Assembly: GCA_021186555.1 (NCBI GenBank)
Contig: JAJKFL010000010.1
Span: 5,485,085-5,549,084, forward strand
Direction: 5' to 3'
Origin: Reticulitermes speratus
Lineage: Eukaryota > Arthropoda > Insecta > Blattodea > Rhinotermitidae
DNA: 64,000 nucleotides
In this document: positions 11,356 to 22,387 of the stretch, piece after piece
Numbering within the stretch: the first letter of the stretch is position 1
Layout: the number at the start of each line of letters is the position of its first letter
Program-made: the position numbers and the translations under genes
The notes under the pieces: generated by a model
What the model saw: the letters and a program-made list of their open reading frames with translations, nothing else
What the model was told of the DNA's origin: nothing
The model's database searches: none

Positions 11356-11904
11356 CTAGCTAGCCAGCGTCAGCCCAAATGAAATACGAAACCGTATTAC
11401 GCAAATTTGCTAATACCTTATGTCTGCAGTAGGGCCTAATTACACCCTGAAATTGAGGCAATTAATTAGACAATCGACACGGCGTCATACTCCGCAAGAC
11501 TGTAATCTTCACCAACAACGCTGTGAAAGTCTGATATGTGACAGTATTTTGTGTTTTTGACCCTAATACTAAGGGTCACAAGAGAAACAAATCCTACAGA
11601 GGAGTCTGCGATCTTCAGCGGCCCATGGTAACCCAGCGAGGAGAAATTCCCTGGCTCCCGAGGAAAGTAAAGTCTCATTACAGTGTTTACACGGCATGGT
11701 CACTGGACCAGGCAAACTCAGTCCACACCCACAGACCGTACATCTGTAGCATGGGTTTAATTTTGCCCTTCTGGGAACGCGTAATCTTCCAAGCGGTTTC
11801 TATGCTCTGGATTTTCGACCAAAACTTTGTATACGTATCTTATATCTCCCATATGATATATATGTCCTGACCACTCTATCCAATTTTATTTTATTTTGGT
11901 GATA
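11356..11904. other. No supported feature
   Basis: Contains an open frame of 110 codons with no recognisable domain, and nothing repeat-like. Confidence 0.3.
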
Positions 11905-12153
11905 GGCTGGGATAGTGTAGTTGGTATAGCTACTCGCTACGGACTGAAGGTTTGGGGATCGAATCCCGGTGGGGACACCCCTTCAGAACAGCCCTGGACC
12001 CAGCCTTCTCTAAAATGGGTACCCGGTGTCTTTTCTGGGAGTGACGCGGCCGGAGCGTGGCGTTGACCACCCACCTCCATCTAGTGCCGAGGTTAAAGAA
12101 AGAGTAGTGCTATATCTCTACAGCATCTCTTGCCCTTCAAGGCGTGTTGTAGG
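11905..12153 (+). mobile_element. SINE-D copy
   Basis: Head gggatagtgtagttggtata with B box gggatcgaatccc, then the body segments gggtacccggtgtc and caccacccac(c)tccatctag. The best-preserved copy of this group lies on the other strand at 21.0 kb. Confidence 0.8.
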
Positions 12154-13285
12154 TTAAATTTTATTTTTTAAACTTTAACAATATTTTGGTGAAGAGGAAA
12201 ATTAGGAAGCTAATTATTAAATTTTCTGCATTCTCTTTTTACTTCTGCTGTCCTGGACGCAAACACGCTAATCAGAACCATGTCCTGAAACACCTTCATT
12301 CCAGTTTCTTTCGATAATTTGTGGTTTAGAAGGTTTACACCCATACAAAGTGACATTAAAAATAATAGCTCTGTATAATTCAATTTTAATGGTTTTAGCC
12401 ACCAGACGCGAAACACCTGTGAAATAACAACTGTCATAACACGTTAAAATTATCTGAAAATTCAGGTAACTTTTTAAAGTTTTCTCAGGCTATCCACGTT
12501 TTATCAAGCCAAGTTAGAAGTCAGTTGATTTGTAATTTAATTCAAACTTCAAACAAACATTTCTGCACACTTGAAATTTACGCTTTGAATATATTTTCAC
12601 ACTGTTCTAGTCCTTCTAAATCCATGAAAGCAAGTCACTTGAATTCAAGCACCTTGATGTGCCTCAACCTGGTTGAGCCTTGTTTGAGAGTTTATCATAA
12701 AACTTAAATTCTGCTCACAGATCCAAAATCAGAGATGTTATGTTTATTAGGCAACAATGCCAGTACATAATAACACATTAATACCTTCCATTTTCTCTGC
12801 ATTTCCCTTGACTCTCAGCACCTTCGTTAAAAGGCATGTTTATCACTGTATAATCTTATAATGGTTATGAAATATAAATCTGTATAAAAGGCTGTGTTGT
12901 CTGTTGGATTGATGACGTGACGGATGGAATAAACTTTACTGTTACGTTGTTCTGTGCTGTAAGTGTGACGTCACTAATGTAACGTACTCTATGTTTAATA
13001 CGTGTTCCTACCGAATGGATTGGTGGAGCACAGGTGCAGCGAAACATTTGTGTGACGTTACAGCAGGAACAGCCTAAAATTTATACAGAGGGCGGTATAT
13101 ATATCTACTAAAAAATAAGAGCGAAATAACATAATTAATTTAACGAATATCTGCGTGCTGCTGTGTATTGCCACACAAAAACATTGTCCGAAATTTACTT
13201 TGACACAATGTGTAACAAAATGTATGAATATTATAACGTGACTTTAAAAATGCATATATTTCAGGTTCTGTATTTTCATCTCCAA
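12154..13285. other. No supported feature
   Basis: Unassigned AT-rich sequence. A small cluster of TGACG/CGTCA words sits around 12.9-13.0 kb; I give it no function. Confidence 0.3.
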
Positions 13286-13289
13286 TAAC

Positions 13290-13545
13290 AACAGTTCACA
13301 TTTAACTGTTCTGCTGTCCCACTGCATTTCCACGTAGTCCCCACCACAACAGAGCCATTTATCATATCGTTTGACAAGCTTTTCTATTCCCTGTTGTTAT
13401 CAGTCAGTGTCCTGTGTTATCAGCCATCGTGTCACAACTGTTTCCACCTCGTCTTTAAATTTGTGGCCGCCAAGATTTTGCTTCAGCGGTGTAAACAGAT
13501 GACAATCGCTTGGCGAAGAATTCCACTGATATATCACAATCATGT
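13290..13545 (-). pseudogene. Tc1/mariner transposase C-terminal remnant
   Basis: The minus strand reads HLFTPLKQNLGGHKFKDEV, VVTRWLITQDTD, two stops, then GIEKLVKRYDKWLCCGGDYV. This is the conserved tail of mariner-type transposases, downstream of the last catalytic Asp. The stops and missing N-terminal two-thirds make it inactive. It belongs to a different lineage from the intact mariner at the left edge; a sister fragment lies near 33.5 kb. Confidence 0.75.
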
Positions 13546-13962
13546 GTAGGTTTTGTGGTTACGGAATTAACAGCATGAGATCGATCGTCGTGCTTAATTT
13601 GTAATGAAGAATTATCTCGGAAATGTCCTCATTATTTGTACCCCAGGTCACAGTTAATGTTGTAAGAGAGGAAGACAATTTAAACAAGTAGAATTCCTTG
13701 GCCAAGGACAGAGATGCGATACACAGAGCACAATTGTCACGTGTTCTGAGAACATCAGCGAGCAATAAACAAAAGTGAATATTTTAAAATTCTCACGGTA
13801 TAACGAAAATATTTTTTTAGCGCATCACAAATATTCGATACGATCGATAATATTTGGCGTAATTTTTGAATTTATAAACTAGCGTTCCGGATGTATCCAG
13901 GTCGATTCTAGGCTCAGTTATTAACTATAATATCTCACGTGTTACTTGGCCATATTTTGTAC
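13546..13962. other. No supported feature
   Basis: No recognised repeat or coding signal. Confidence 0.3.
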
Positions 13963-13973
13963 TTTAATATATA

Positions 13974-14236
13974 TATATTTTTTCCTATGGCTCGACAGCC
14001 CTTTGGGGCCTAGGCCGCCTTATTGTCGAGGCTTCACGATCACACACTTTAGACACACCACACTCGGTAGGACTCCTCTAGACGAGGGACCAGCTCGTCG
14101 CAGAGACCTCTACCTGACAACACACAACACTCACAAGAGACAGACATCCATTCCCCTGGTGGGATTCGAACCCACAATCCCAGTAAGCGAGCGGCCGCAG
14201 ACCCACGCCTTAGACCTCACGGCCACTGGGATCGGC
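13974..14236 (-). mobile_element. SINE-A copy
   Basis: Reverse orientation: T-run, ggctcgacagccc, and B-box complement gggattcgaaccc, ending gatcggc. Direct repeats tttaatatata on both sides are consistent with a target duplication. Confidence 0.85.
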
Positions 14237-14454
14237 ATTTTAATATATAGCTCCTTTTAATATTCTGGTAGATGTCTCAGCACATCGTCTTGGGTTTATA
14301 AATTGACAATTTATTTTCCTGGGAAAATAAATGCTATTAATTTATTTCCTGCTTAAGTTCCTGGGTTAGGTCGAAGAGGACCATGACAGGCGTTTCTTGT
14401 GTTGGTCATATTCTGCTTTTTCAAATAACATGATCAGTGTATCTTTCTTTTCCC

Positions 14455-15242
14455 CCATGGCTCGACAGCCCCTTAGGGGCCTAGGTCGCCTCATTTTTCG
14501 AGGCTTCACAATCACACACTATTAAGCCGGGATTAGACGGCGCGTGGCTCGGCTCGTTTTACGTCATAACTGACGTCATTGACAAGGAATCGTATTCAAA
14601 CGCGCCGTGTAACCGGCCTGGCGTGGCGCGGCTTGTGACTGGTGGAGCGAGGCTCGTTGAATCGCCCAGAAGCGGTTTTTTCACGATCCTCAAAGGGACT
14701 CGGCGCGGGAGCTTTAGCGGCTACACGGGGCTTGCAGTCTACGCGCCAAGCCAGTCTCGTCGAAGCCTGTATACACTTAGGTCTGGTCTTTGTTTTCTGC
14801 TGTCGGGGTGCGCGAAGAGTGAAAGTTTCTGTCCCACAATTGGTATTGGCTAGAATGGAGCGGTCAAACGAGGACATTTTTAAGTTCATAGAACAACACG
14901 ACTTATTCCACAAGCCGAGCCGAACCTACCCGAGCAAGGCCGCTGGTCCGCCATTTGCCGAGCTGCGCTGCGTCGTGTAGCCAGATTGTCTTTTCTGTTC
15001 CGATCTGTTGGCCGAGCAAGTGACGTCACGTCACTGGACGAGCCACGCGCCTTCTAATCCCGGCTTTAGACACACCACACTCGGTATGACTTCTCTGGAC
15101 GAGTGACCAGCCCTTCGCAGAGACCTCTACCTGACAACACACAACACTCACAAGAGACAGACATCCATGCCCCCAGTGGGATTCGAACCCACAATCCTAG
15201 TAAGCGAGCGGCCGCAGACCCACGCCTTAGACCGCACGGCCA
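14455..15242 (-). mobile_element. SINE-A copy split by a Harbinger-type MITE
   Basis: The 3' part (ggctcgacagcccc onward) and the 5' part with the B-box complement belong to one SINE-A, interrupted by a 541-bp insertion plus its TTA duplication. Removing the insert and one TTA restores the normal cacactattagacacacc junction. Confidence 0.85.
14525..15065. mobile_element. PIF/Harbinger-type MITE (541 bp), GC-rich
   Basis: Terminal inverted repeats of about 27 bp, starting agccgggattagacggcg and continuing cgtggctcg, with one mismatch between ends. It is flanked by TTA on both sides, the PIF/Harbinger signature. It is notably GC-rich compared with its surroundings and has open frames on both strands, but none shows a transposase or Myb-like domain. 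Insertion into a SINE-A gives a relative age. Confidence 0.85.
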
Positions 15243-16004
15243 ATCAGTGTATCTTACTTCTCTTAATATATTGGTCCCATTATTTATAATCCCTATGCGA
15301 CAGAAAATTAAGATAAATTTGGCAGCAACTTGATATGTTACTGCTTCCTGGGTTCAAATTTTGTTCTTGTGACAGCGAATACTGATGAGGACTTTCGTGT
15401 TTATCCACAGCCCCGTAGACAAATGCTGTGATGGTAACGAAAGTTATAAATAGATAGATTCAATTCCAAAGGCTTTTAAATACAATTCAGCAATAATGAT
15501 CCAATCCTTTGTCTTTTTATACTCTGAACCTCTCACGGACAGCCGAACGCCTGTGGACTTCCCTTGCCACTGTTACAGCTCCGTACACAGTTGGACACAG
15601 TGCTGAGTGCAGGTAACCGACGATGAATATCTGACCGTTTAACGACTTCTTTCCCACAGGAACCACGTGGTCCGTTCCTGCCCGTGATAATCGCCTTGCA
15701 TTTTGCGACTCTTGTCCATGCACTTGGAACACTAGACTTGGTAATGACGCAGCAGCTTTACACAGGCATGAACTACTGGGGCCATTTGGTGGCGTAGTGA
15801 TGTGCTAAGACTATATTATCCGGTGGTAATTCGCGCGATCTCACAACTTGTTATATGCCGAAAGCCCTTCGCAAAATGATGTAATGGATATTTAAAGTAT
15901 TCCGAAATTTAGCGATATAAGAGGACGACGGATTTATACGTGTAAACTAAGTACTGGGAGCACTGCAGATCATCAACAATTTTAAAATTTGAACCTGTAT
16001 ATAA
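15243..16004. other. Unassigned; one 71-codon open frame
   Basis: The minus strand at about 15,517-15,732 has an open frame of balanced composition, including HVVPVGKKSLNGQIFIVGYL. I do not recognise a domain and see no matching neighbouring exon. It could be a fragment of an unrelated element or an isolated exon; I make no functional call. Confidence 0.2.
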
Positions 16005-16248
16005 TACCTGGAATGGCCGAACGGTCTAAGGCGTGGGTCTGCGGCCGCTTGTTTGATGGGAATGCAGGTTCGATATCCGCCGGGGGCATGGATGTCTGTC
16101 TCTTGTGAGTGTTGTATGTTGTCAGGTAGAGGTCTCTGCGACGGGCTGGTCCCTCGTCCAGAGGAGTTCTACCGAGTGTGGTGTGTCTGAGTGTGATCGT
16201 GAAGCCTCGATAATGAGGAGGCACTGGCCTGCTAGGGGCTGTTGCGCC
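16005..16248 (+). mobile_element. SINE-A copy, diverged
   Basis: Head aatggccgaacggtctaagg with a mutated B box (ggttcgatatccg), then the normal A body. The 3' end reads ctaggggctgttgcgcc, like the copy near 47.2 kb, so these two form a sub-group. Confidence 0.8.
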
Positions 16249-16392
16249 CTGGGGGAGGGGGAATACGTGTATAAGACCTGGAAAGAGAGTAATACGGATT
16301 TATTTTAATTGGTCACTACAAGTTTTACATACATACATTTCATCAAAGACACCTTTGAGTGCAAAAAGTTAAAGGTAAAGTTCACCCTAGAA

Positions 16393-16698
16393 GGTAAAGG
16401 TAAAGCAACCCATTACAGGCCTGGACAGGCCCTTAGGGTTCCAGGAGTTGAGGCTCCCAGATTTATAGACAGTCGGCACATGAGGCTGGTAAGGTTGTTG
16501 TCAGCTACGCACCGGCCGCCTTTACCCCCCAGGAAAGATTCCTGGTACTCATTTCTGTTAGAGGCTGAGTCGACCCCAGGGCCAGTGCGACCGAACGATT
16601 TGTCATTGAAAAATTCCAATGACACCATCGGGAATCGAACCCGCGACGTTCCGGTTTGTAGCGCAGTACCTCAACCAACTGCGCCACCGCGTGTCCCC
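16393..16698 (-). mobile_element. SINE-E nested in SINE-D
   Basis: Complete reverse copy from ggtaaaggtaaagcaaccc to the head complement ccaactgcgccaccgcg. The 16-bp duplication aaagttcaccctagaa on each side is exact, supporting a fairly recent LINE-type insertion. Confidence 0.9.
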
Positions 16699-16912
16699 AA
16701 AGTTCACCCTAGAACAGAGCATAAAAGTCCAGAGGGGGAGAAGTGGTATAGCTGTACTCGTTCTTTATCCTCGTCATTAGATGCAGGTGGGTGGTCAACG
16801 CCACGCTAAGACCGATTTACCCCAGGAAAGAGACCGGTACTCATTATACAGGAGGCTTGGTGGGCCCCAGGGCTGGTCTGGACGGGTGCGGAAAGTCTCA
16901 CCCCCACCCGGA

Positions 16913-17127
16913 TTTTTTTTTGCCTCTCCGGGGTTTTTCCCCTTTGATCCATTTTTGTACTGTTTAAATCCTTTCGTCCTTCATGTCACTTTACGTTCCA
17001 TACTACCGTCCTTATACAACAAACACAACACAAACATCCATGCCCCCGGTGGGATTCGAACCCACGATTCTAGCAAGCGAGCGGCCGAATACCCACTCCT
17101 TAGACCGCACGGCCACTGGATCGGCAT
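16913..17127 (-). mobile_element. Chimeric SINE: SINE-A head with a foreign tail
   Basis: The right half is the SINE-A tRNA-like head (complement of gggttcgaatccc, then accgcacggccactgg). The left half is not SINE-A body: it runs through ccgtccttatacaacaaaca, atttttgtactgtttaaatc and a pyrimidine-rich stretch to a T-run. No other copy with this tail occurs in the window. It could be a separate SINE sub-family or a recombinant made by template switching. Confidence 0.55.
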
Positions 17128-17196
17128 CCCGGATTCGATCCCCGGACCGTCCAGCCCGTAGCGAGTCGCTATACCGACTGAGCTATCCCGGCCCAC

Positions 17197-17516
17197 CCAG
17201 TTGACGATAAAACTTATAAGTACATCGCCCTGCAGTGACGTAAATAACCGATCTTCTCCCCGGCAACTCGATAATTGCCTTCCCCCTAATAATTATCAAC
17301 GAAGCTAATCCCAGCTCTCATAACAGGAGTACAGAATACTGCCTTTCAGAAGAACGGAAGACAGTCCGAAAGGACTTACAACAAATTTTAGTATTTTGTA
17401 CGTTCGGGATCTCCTTGACCCACGGCCCCCCACCACGTCGCGGTGTCTGCGGAGGCCTTATCTACACAGATGTAGCTGTGTGTATTAGATAATATTAGTG
17501 TTGTGTTCTAAGACAC
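17197..17516. other. No supported feature
   Basis: Short unassigned spacer. Confidence 0.3.
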
Positions 17517-17561
17517 TCTGAAGATGTTTTGTATAAAACGAAACTTGTAGGAGGGCGTACG
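17517..17561 (+). ncRNA. Partly decayed hammerhead-type motif
   Basis: CTGAAGA, U, stem II GTTTT/AAAAC, GAAACTTGTAGGAGGG. The core is intact, but upstream gacact does not pair with GGAGG, so stem I is lost. No inverted partner arm is visible nearby. Confidence 0.45.
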
Positions 17562-17621
17562 ACAGACATTAAAGTATAATATAATTGTTCACTTTGGTGG
17601 TTGTTAATTGATTATGTGTGA

Positions 17622-18379
17622 AGTATAATGGAAAGTTGAAGGAAAGATAGAGGGAAGGATATAAATGACGGGAAGACGAGGAAGAAGGCGTAAGCGCTAC
17701 TGGGTGACCTTAAGGAAAAGAGAAGTTACTGGAAATTGAAATAGGAAGCACCAGATCGCACACTGTGGAGAAGTCGCTTTGGAAGAGGCTACGGACCTGT
17801 CGTAAGAAAGACTACGGAATGAAGAGGCTATGGACCTGTCGTAAGACAGACTGCAGAATGAAAAGGCTACGGACCTGTCGTAAGACAGACTGCGGAATGA
17901 AGAGGCTATGGACCTGTCGTAAGACAGACTGCAGAATGAAGAGGCTACGGACCTGTCGTAAGACAGACTACGGAATGAAGAGGCTATGGACCTGTCGTAA
18001 GACAGACTGCAGAATGAAGAGGCTACGGACCTGTCGTAAGACAGACTACGGAATGAAGAGGCTACGGACCTGTCGTAAGACAGACTGCAGAATGAAGAGG
18101 CTACGGACCTGTCGTAAGACAGACTGCAGAATGAAGAGGCTACGGACCTGTCGTAAGACAGACTACAGAATGAAGAGGCTACGGACCTGTCGTAAGACAG
18201 ACTACGGAATGAAGAGGCTACGGACCTGTCGTAAGACAGACTGCAGAATGAAGAGGCTACGAACCTGTCGTAAGACAGACTACGGAATGAAGAGGCTACG
18301 GACCTGTCGTAAGACAGACTACAGAATGAAGAGGCTACGGACCTGTCGTAAGACAGACTGCAGAATGATGATAATGGAA
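17622..18379 (+). repeat. LINE-A 3' end expanded into a 39-bp tandem array
   Basis: The first 160 bases are LINE-A C-terminal coding remnant (complement of the copy near 23.3 kb). The last codons and 3' terminus then repeat about 15 times as a 39-bp unit, gaagaggctacggacctgtc plus gtaagacagactrcrgaat. Units vary mainly at ctgcag versus ctacag or ctacgg. Because 39 is divisible by 3 the array stays open and encodes a 13-residue repeat MKRLRTCRKTDYR; this is a by-product of the repeat. Confidence 0.9.
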
Positions 18380-18629
18380 AGATAAATCACTTTACAGTCG
18401 CAATAACCATACTTTGAAAAGGAGTTCGTTGTGCGAAATCGTATATCAGTTTTCAAGTCTCAGGTTTCGTAAACACAAAATGCGGGGTTTTGAAATAAAT
18501 GTATGCAGATAAATAATATTTTGATAGCATTTGTGGTCTACTTTGTTAGCTTTATACATAACAGATTCATTAGTGATACCACAGAAATATTAAAGAGTAC
18601 GAAATGAATTCCGTGTCCAATTAAACGGA

Positions 18630-19082
18630 GGTAAAGATAAAGTTCGCCGATCCCAGTGGCCACGCGGTCTAAGGCGGGGGTCTGCGGCCGCTCGCTTACT
18701 TGGATCGTGGGTTCGAATCCCATCGGGGGCATGGATGTCTGTCTGTTGTGAGTGTTGTGTGATGTGAGGTAGAGGTCTCTGCGACGAGCTGGTCCCTCGT
18801 CCAGAGGAGTCCTACCGACTGTGGTGTGTCTATCCGTGTGATCGTGAAGCGTCGTAAAATGACGAGGCCTAGGCCCCCAAGGGGCTGTCGAGCCATAAAA
18901 AAAAAGTTAAAGTTCTCCCTATAACATGCCATAAAGGCCCAGAGGGGGAATAGAGGCATAGCTATATTCTTTCTTTAACCTCGGCACTAGATGTGGGTGG
19001 GTGGTCAACGCCAAGCCCCGGCCGCTTTACCCCCGGGAATGAATCGGTACCCATTGTACAGGAGGCTGGGTAATGGAGGAGA
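18630..19082 (-). mobile_element. SINE-D copy, 5'-truncated, with nested SINE-A
   Basis: The 3' tail ggaggtaaagataaagttc lies left of the nested SINE-A, and the rest (ttaaagttctccctataaca onward) lies right of it. The D copy stops after ggaggctgggta, so its tRNA head is missing. Confidence 0.8.
18646..18906 (+). mobile_element. SINE-A inserted in a SINE-D tail
   Basis: Complete copy: head gccgatcccagtggcc, B box gggttcgaatccc, end gggctgtcgagccat plus A-run. Short repeats taaagttc at both junctions mark the insertion. This is the second SINE-D in the window hit in its 3' tail. Confidence 0.85.
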
Positions 19083-19849
19083 AGTACTGATTTTTTATTT
19101 TAACCTGTGTGAAAGTCTTTGGTCTTAAAATGGACGAGAAAAACTGAGTTAATGTATTGGGAAATAAGTGTATGTAGAAGAGTGACTGAATGAGAGGAAT
19201 CAGTGGCTTCTTCTGCCCCGCAGGTTGAGGAGTTATTCAGTGTTCAGAATATATCTACGTAATTAGTTTAATTCTGTGATCATGCCGCGAGGAATTTTTT
19301 TGTATGAAGCCAGGCGAGGGATGCTTCAGTGTGGTCAAAGTGAAATTTCTCGACTCACATATGCAGAATTATGTAATTAATATACACAGGCTTACAATAT
19401 GACAACCGAAAGCTTTATGGTTCTCTCTCATTTACATTGGAACGTTGGCTTAAACAGAGAACCGTATTAGACCAATATTCGTCATTAGGATAATTTCAGC
19501 ATGGTACTTTGAGTAAGGACTCTACATATGACTGTAGCTATGAGCGAATTTGGTTCATTTAAATTTGTAAAACAGAAAAAAATGTTTTAAAATTTGTTAG
19601 GTCACTTCATCCCTTGCTGTTCCGGAAATGGTGAGTTACAGAATTTTGCGTATTCACATGTATGGCTTTTTTTGTATTTTAACCCCACCGCATTAAGTAA
19701 GGTAAACAACAAGGTAGGCAATAAATGTATAACGTAACAGTAAGGCGTTCCCTTAATGTTTATACCTCTTTGGCTAGCCTAATAGAATTTCAGTCGAAGT
19801 GAGCGCTTGTGTGGCGATTTAATGTTGCGAGTAACAATACAAATTACAT
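19083..19849. other. No supported feature
   Basis: Unassigned sequence without recognisable repeat ends. Confidence 0.3.
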
Positions 19850-19900
19850 ATAAAATTGTTATTTTATATAATCGATACAAATGATTATATGTATCAAAAT

Positions 19901-19944
19901 GTGGCTATGTGTTTCGACCAATTATATGGTCATCCTCAGGCCAC
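19901..19944 (-). ncRNA. Hammerhead ribozyme motif
   Basis: Minus strand: GTGGC, CTGAGGA, U, stem II GACC/GGTC, GAAACACATA, GCCAC. Stem I has five perfect pairs (GTGGC/GCCAC). Stem III has a C·A mismatch that weakens it. The 113-bp tandem repeat starts about 100 bp downstream. Confidence 0.7.
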
Positions 19945-20046
19945 TCATGCACCTAAAACCAAAATTACAATTGCAGATTTCCTTCTGGGTCATTTTATGG
20001 CTTGTACAAACACAAGAAGATGTCTAAGATAAGAATTTCCGTACTT

Positions 20047-20725
20047 AGGTCTTCATGCAAAATGCCCAAAATTTTTGCCCGATTGTAATCACATTTGAAT
20101 TCCCTCGACAGATCTTTATAGCAAGTCCCCAATATCAATTTTCACTGAAATCTGTCCATTAGGTCTTCATGCAAAATGCCCAAAATTTTTGCCCGGTTGA
20201 ATCACATTTGAATTCTCTCGACAGATCTTTATAGCAAGTCCCCAATATCAATTTTCACTGAAATCTGTCCATTAGGTCTTCATGCAAAATGCCCAAAATT
20301 TTGCCCGTTTTAATCACATTTGAATTCCCTCGACAGATCTTTATAGCAAGTCCCCAATATCAATTTTCACTGAAATCTGTCCATTAGGTCTTCATGCAAA
20401 ATGCCCAAAATTTTGCCCGATTGTAATCACATTTGAATTCCCTCGACAGATCTTATAGCAAGTCCCAATATCAATTTTCACTGAAATCTGTCCATTAGGT
20501 CTTCATGCAAAATGCCCAAAATTTTTGCCCGGTTGAATCACGTTTGAATTCTCTCGACAGATCTTTATAGCAAGTCCCCAATATCAATTTTCACTGAAAT
20601 CTGTCCATTAGGTCTTCATGCAAAATGCCCAAAATTTTTGCCCGGTTGAATCGCGTTTGAATTCTCTCGACAGATCTTTATAGCAAGTCCCCAATATCAA
20701 TTTTCACTGAAATCTGTCCAGTAGG
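20047..20725. repeat. 113-bp tandem repeat, six units
   Basis: Units of 111-114 bp each start aggtcttcatgcaaaatgcc and end actgaaatctgtcca. Small indels in poly-T and poly-C tracts cause the length differences. After the last unit the sequence runs through gacggacggacatgacgaaa, also found after a single diverged unit near 34.3 kb. The array is therefore a local expansion of part of a dispersed element. Confidence 0.9.
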
Positions 20726-21028
20726 AGCCGCGCTGATACATGCAGACAGACGGACGGACATGACGAAACTAACAGACGCTTTTCGCGACTGTGGGAAAGC
20801 GCCTAAGAACTGCACGATGAACGCCATATGAAAGCACCTTGCTATGCTGTTTAAGAATTCGAATCTGAAAAACAGTGTTTCTATCGGTTCTTCTGGTTAA
20901 CAAAAGCGATACGAATCTGAGCGAAATAGCCCATTCAAATTCCGCCGGTCACGCATAAAAATATGGCCAATTTCAACAACAGACAAAATCAAGCCCACCT
21001 ATTTAAGTTACACATATAACAATAAATG

Positions 21029-21314
21029 GTAAAGGTAAAGTTCGCCCTAGAACAGGCTACTAAGGCCCAGAGGGGGAGTAGAGGTATAGCTCTACTCTTT
21101 CTTTAACCCTGGCACTAGATGGGGGTGGGTGGTCAATTCCACGCCCCGGCCGCTTTACCCCCGGGAAAGAGACCCGGTACCCATTGTATAGGAGGCTGGG
21201 TGGGCCCCAGGCCCGGTCTGGAGAGCTGCGAAAAATCTCGCCCCCACCGGGATTCAATCCCCGGACCGTCCAGCCCGTAGCGAGTCGCTATACCGACTGC
21301 GTTACCCGGCCCAC
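21029..21314 (-). mobile_element. SINE-D, full-length reference copy
   Basis: Complete from the 3' tail (ggtaaaggtaaagttcgccc) to the tRNA-like head, whose complement reads gggccgggtaacgcagtcgg with B box ggggattgaatcccc. Flanked by an exact 12-bp duplication, taacaataaatg. Confidence 0.9.
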
Positions 21315-21524
21315 TAACAATAAATGAAGTTAGGCAAATGCTTGTTACGGTATGTCATAAGTATACGTAATATGTACATGTAAATATCTTTATGTGTTGT
21401 TACCAATATGGCGAAGCTACAAGCCTTTGGTGTTGAAACCTAAATTAGTTTGATTAGGGTTTCTTTTAATTTCAGCACATGTACAAATTGATGCATGGTT
21501 TGTAATTGTTAGTATCCCTATGTC

Positions 21525-21738
21525 GGCGGCAGCCTAGCTGCTGGTAGGGGCACCCGCGCCGGACAGGATTAGAGCGAGATGACGGGGGAAGAGAAATAGC
21601 CTGGCCCTCCAGGTAGTGGGGGTAAGTGTGGAGGTGACATCCTCACCTATTAAAAAGGTAATTGTCTCGAAACCTGGGCAATGGGTAAGCCATGGCCCGA
21701 AATCCGGCCGAAGCGTCGTAGAAGAAGAAGAAGAAGAG
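21525..21738 (+). mobile_element. LINE-type 3' end with (GAA)n tail
   Basis: GC-rich segment (gtcggcggcagcctagctgc and following) ending ggcccgaaatccggccgaag, cgtcgtag and a (GAA)n run. The same end (ggcccgaaaacaggccgaag) recurs near 31.5 kb. A shared end followed by a simple repeat is typical of non-LTR retrotransposon or SINE 3' ends. No coding remnant is recognised. Confidence 0.55.
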
Positions 21739-21824
21739 AGGGCAAGAGGTTCTTAGGCAGCTTTAGCACAGCAGTTGAAGAACTTGAAGGGAAGAAGCTT
21801 CACCAGAAGCTCTTAAGAGGACTT

Positions 21825-22083
21825 TTTTTTTTTGAATGGCTCTACAGCCCCTTGGGGGCCTAGGCCGCCTCATTTCGAGGCTTCACGATCACACTTTCTA
21901 GACACGCCACACTCGGTAGGACTCCTCTGGACGGATGATCAGCCCGACGCAGAGACCTCTACCTGACAACACACGACAATAACAAGAGACAGACATTCTA
22001 CTCCCGGCGGGATTCGAACCCACAATCCCAGTAAGCGAGCGGTCGCAGACTGACGCCTTAGACCGCGCGGCCACTGGGATCGG
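21825..22083 (-). mobile_element. SINE-A copy with clear target duplication
   Basis: Reverse SINE-A from T-run to gatcgg, with B-box complement gggattcgaaccc. Flanked by ctcttaagaggactt and ctcttcagaggactt, a 15-bp duplication with one mismatch. Confidence 0.9.
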
Positions 22084-22309
22084 CTCTTCAGAGGACTTAC
22101 TTTTAAAATTTAAGCATTACATTATATTATTTCTAACACTTTTGTACCTAACATAGTTTGGCGTTTGTCCAGTGCCTCTGGTTCAGTTCTTACCACTTTC
22201 CACAACTTTGATTATTATTAGATTTACCAGTCTCATTATTTGCCTATTGAGTTCGATTAATTTAGACTGTTATAGCGATTACATAACATAGTCCATTGCG
22301 AAAAATATA

Positions 22310-22387
22310 CAGTGTGTCGCAAAAGTCACTTGTCCCTAGATGATTAATCTGTTGTTTCTAGTGTCAAGTAATTTCTGCGACACTCTT
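22310..22387. mobile_element. Small TA-flanked MITE
   Basis: Ends cagtgtgtcgcaaaagtcac and the complement of agagtgtcgcagaaattac are imperfect inverted repeats, with TA on each side. This is a Tc1/mariner-like MITE of a different family from the 78-bp cagggcatac group. Confidence 0.6.

Larger units (their letters stand above)
16366..17196 (-). mobile_element. SINE-D copy carrying two nested SINEs
   Basis: A SINE-D in reverse orientation broken twice. Near its 3' end it contains a complete SINE-E between copies of aaagttcaccctagaa. Within its tRNA-derived head it is interrupted by a SINE-A-headed insert between copies of cccggatt. The head resumes at ccggaccgtccagcccgtag. The order is D first, then E and the A-type insert, each independently. 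Confidence 0.85.

Noticed and set aside
13950..14260. Open frames with peptides such as GFEPTI or DSNPRS repeated in many places
   Set aside because: These are translations of the SINE B-box region (gggttcgaatccc) and recur wherever a SINE lies.
14596..14980. GC-rich open frames suggesting a CpG-island exon
   Set aside because: They lie wholly inside a MITE with TTA duplication and show no domain.
15517..15732. 71-codon open frame of balanced composition on the minus strand
   Set aside because: No recognised domain, no partner exons seen and length compatible with chance.
17765..18385. 206-codon Arg/Lys-rich repeat protein
   Set aside because: Product of the 39-bp array whose unit is a multiple of three; the same unit in single copy is a LINE 3' end.
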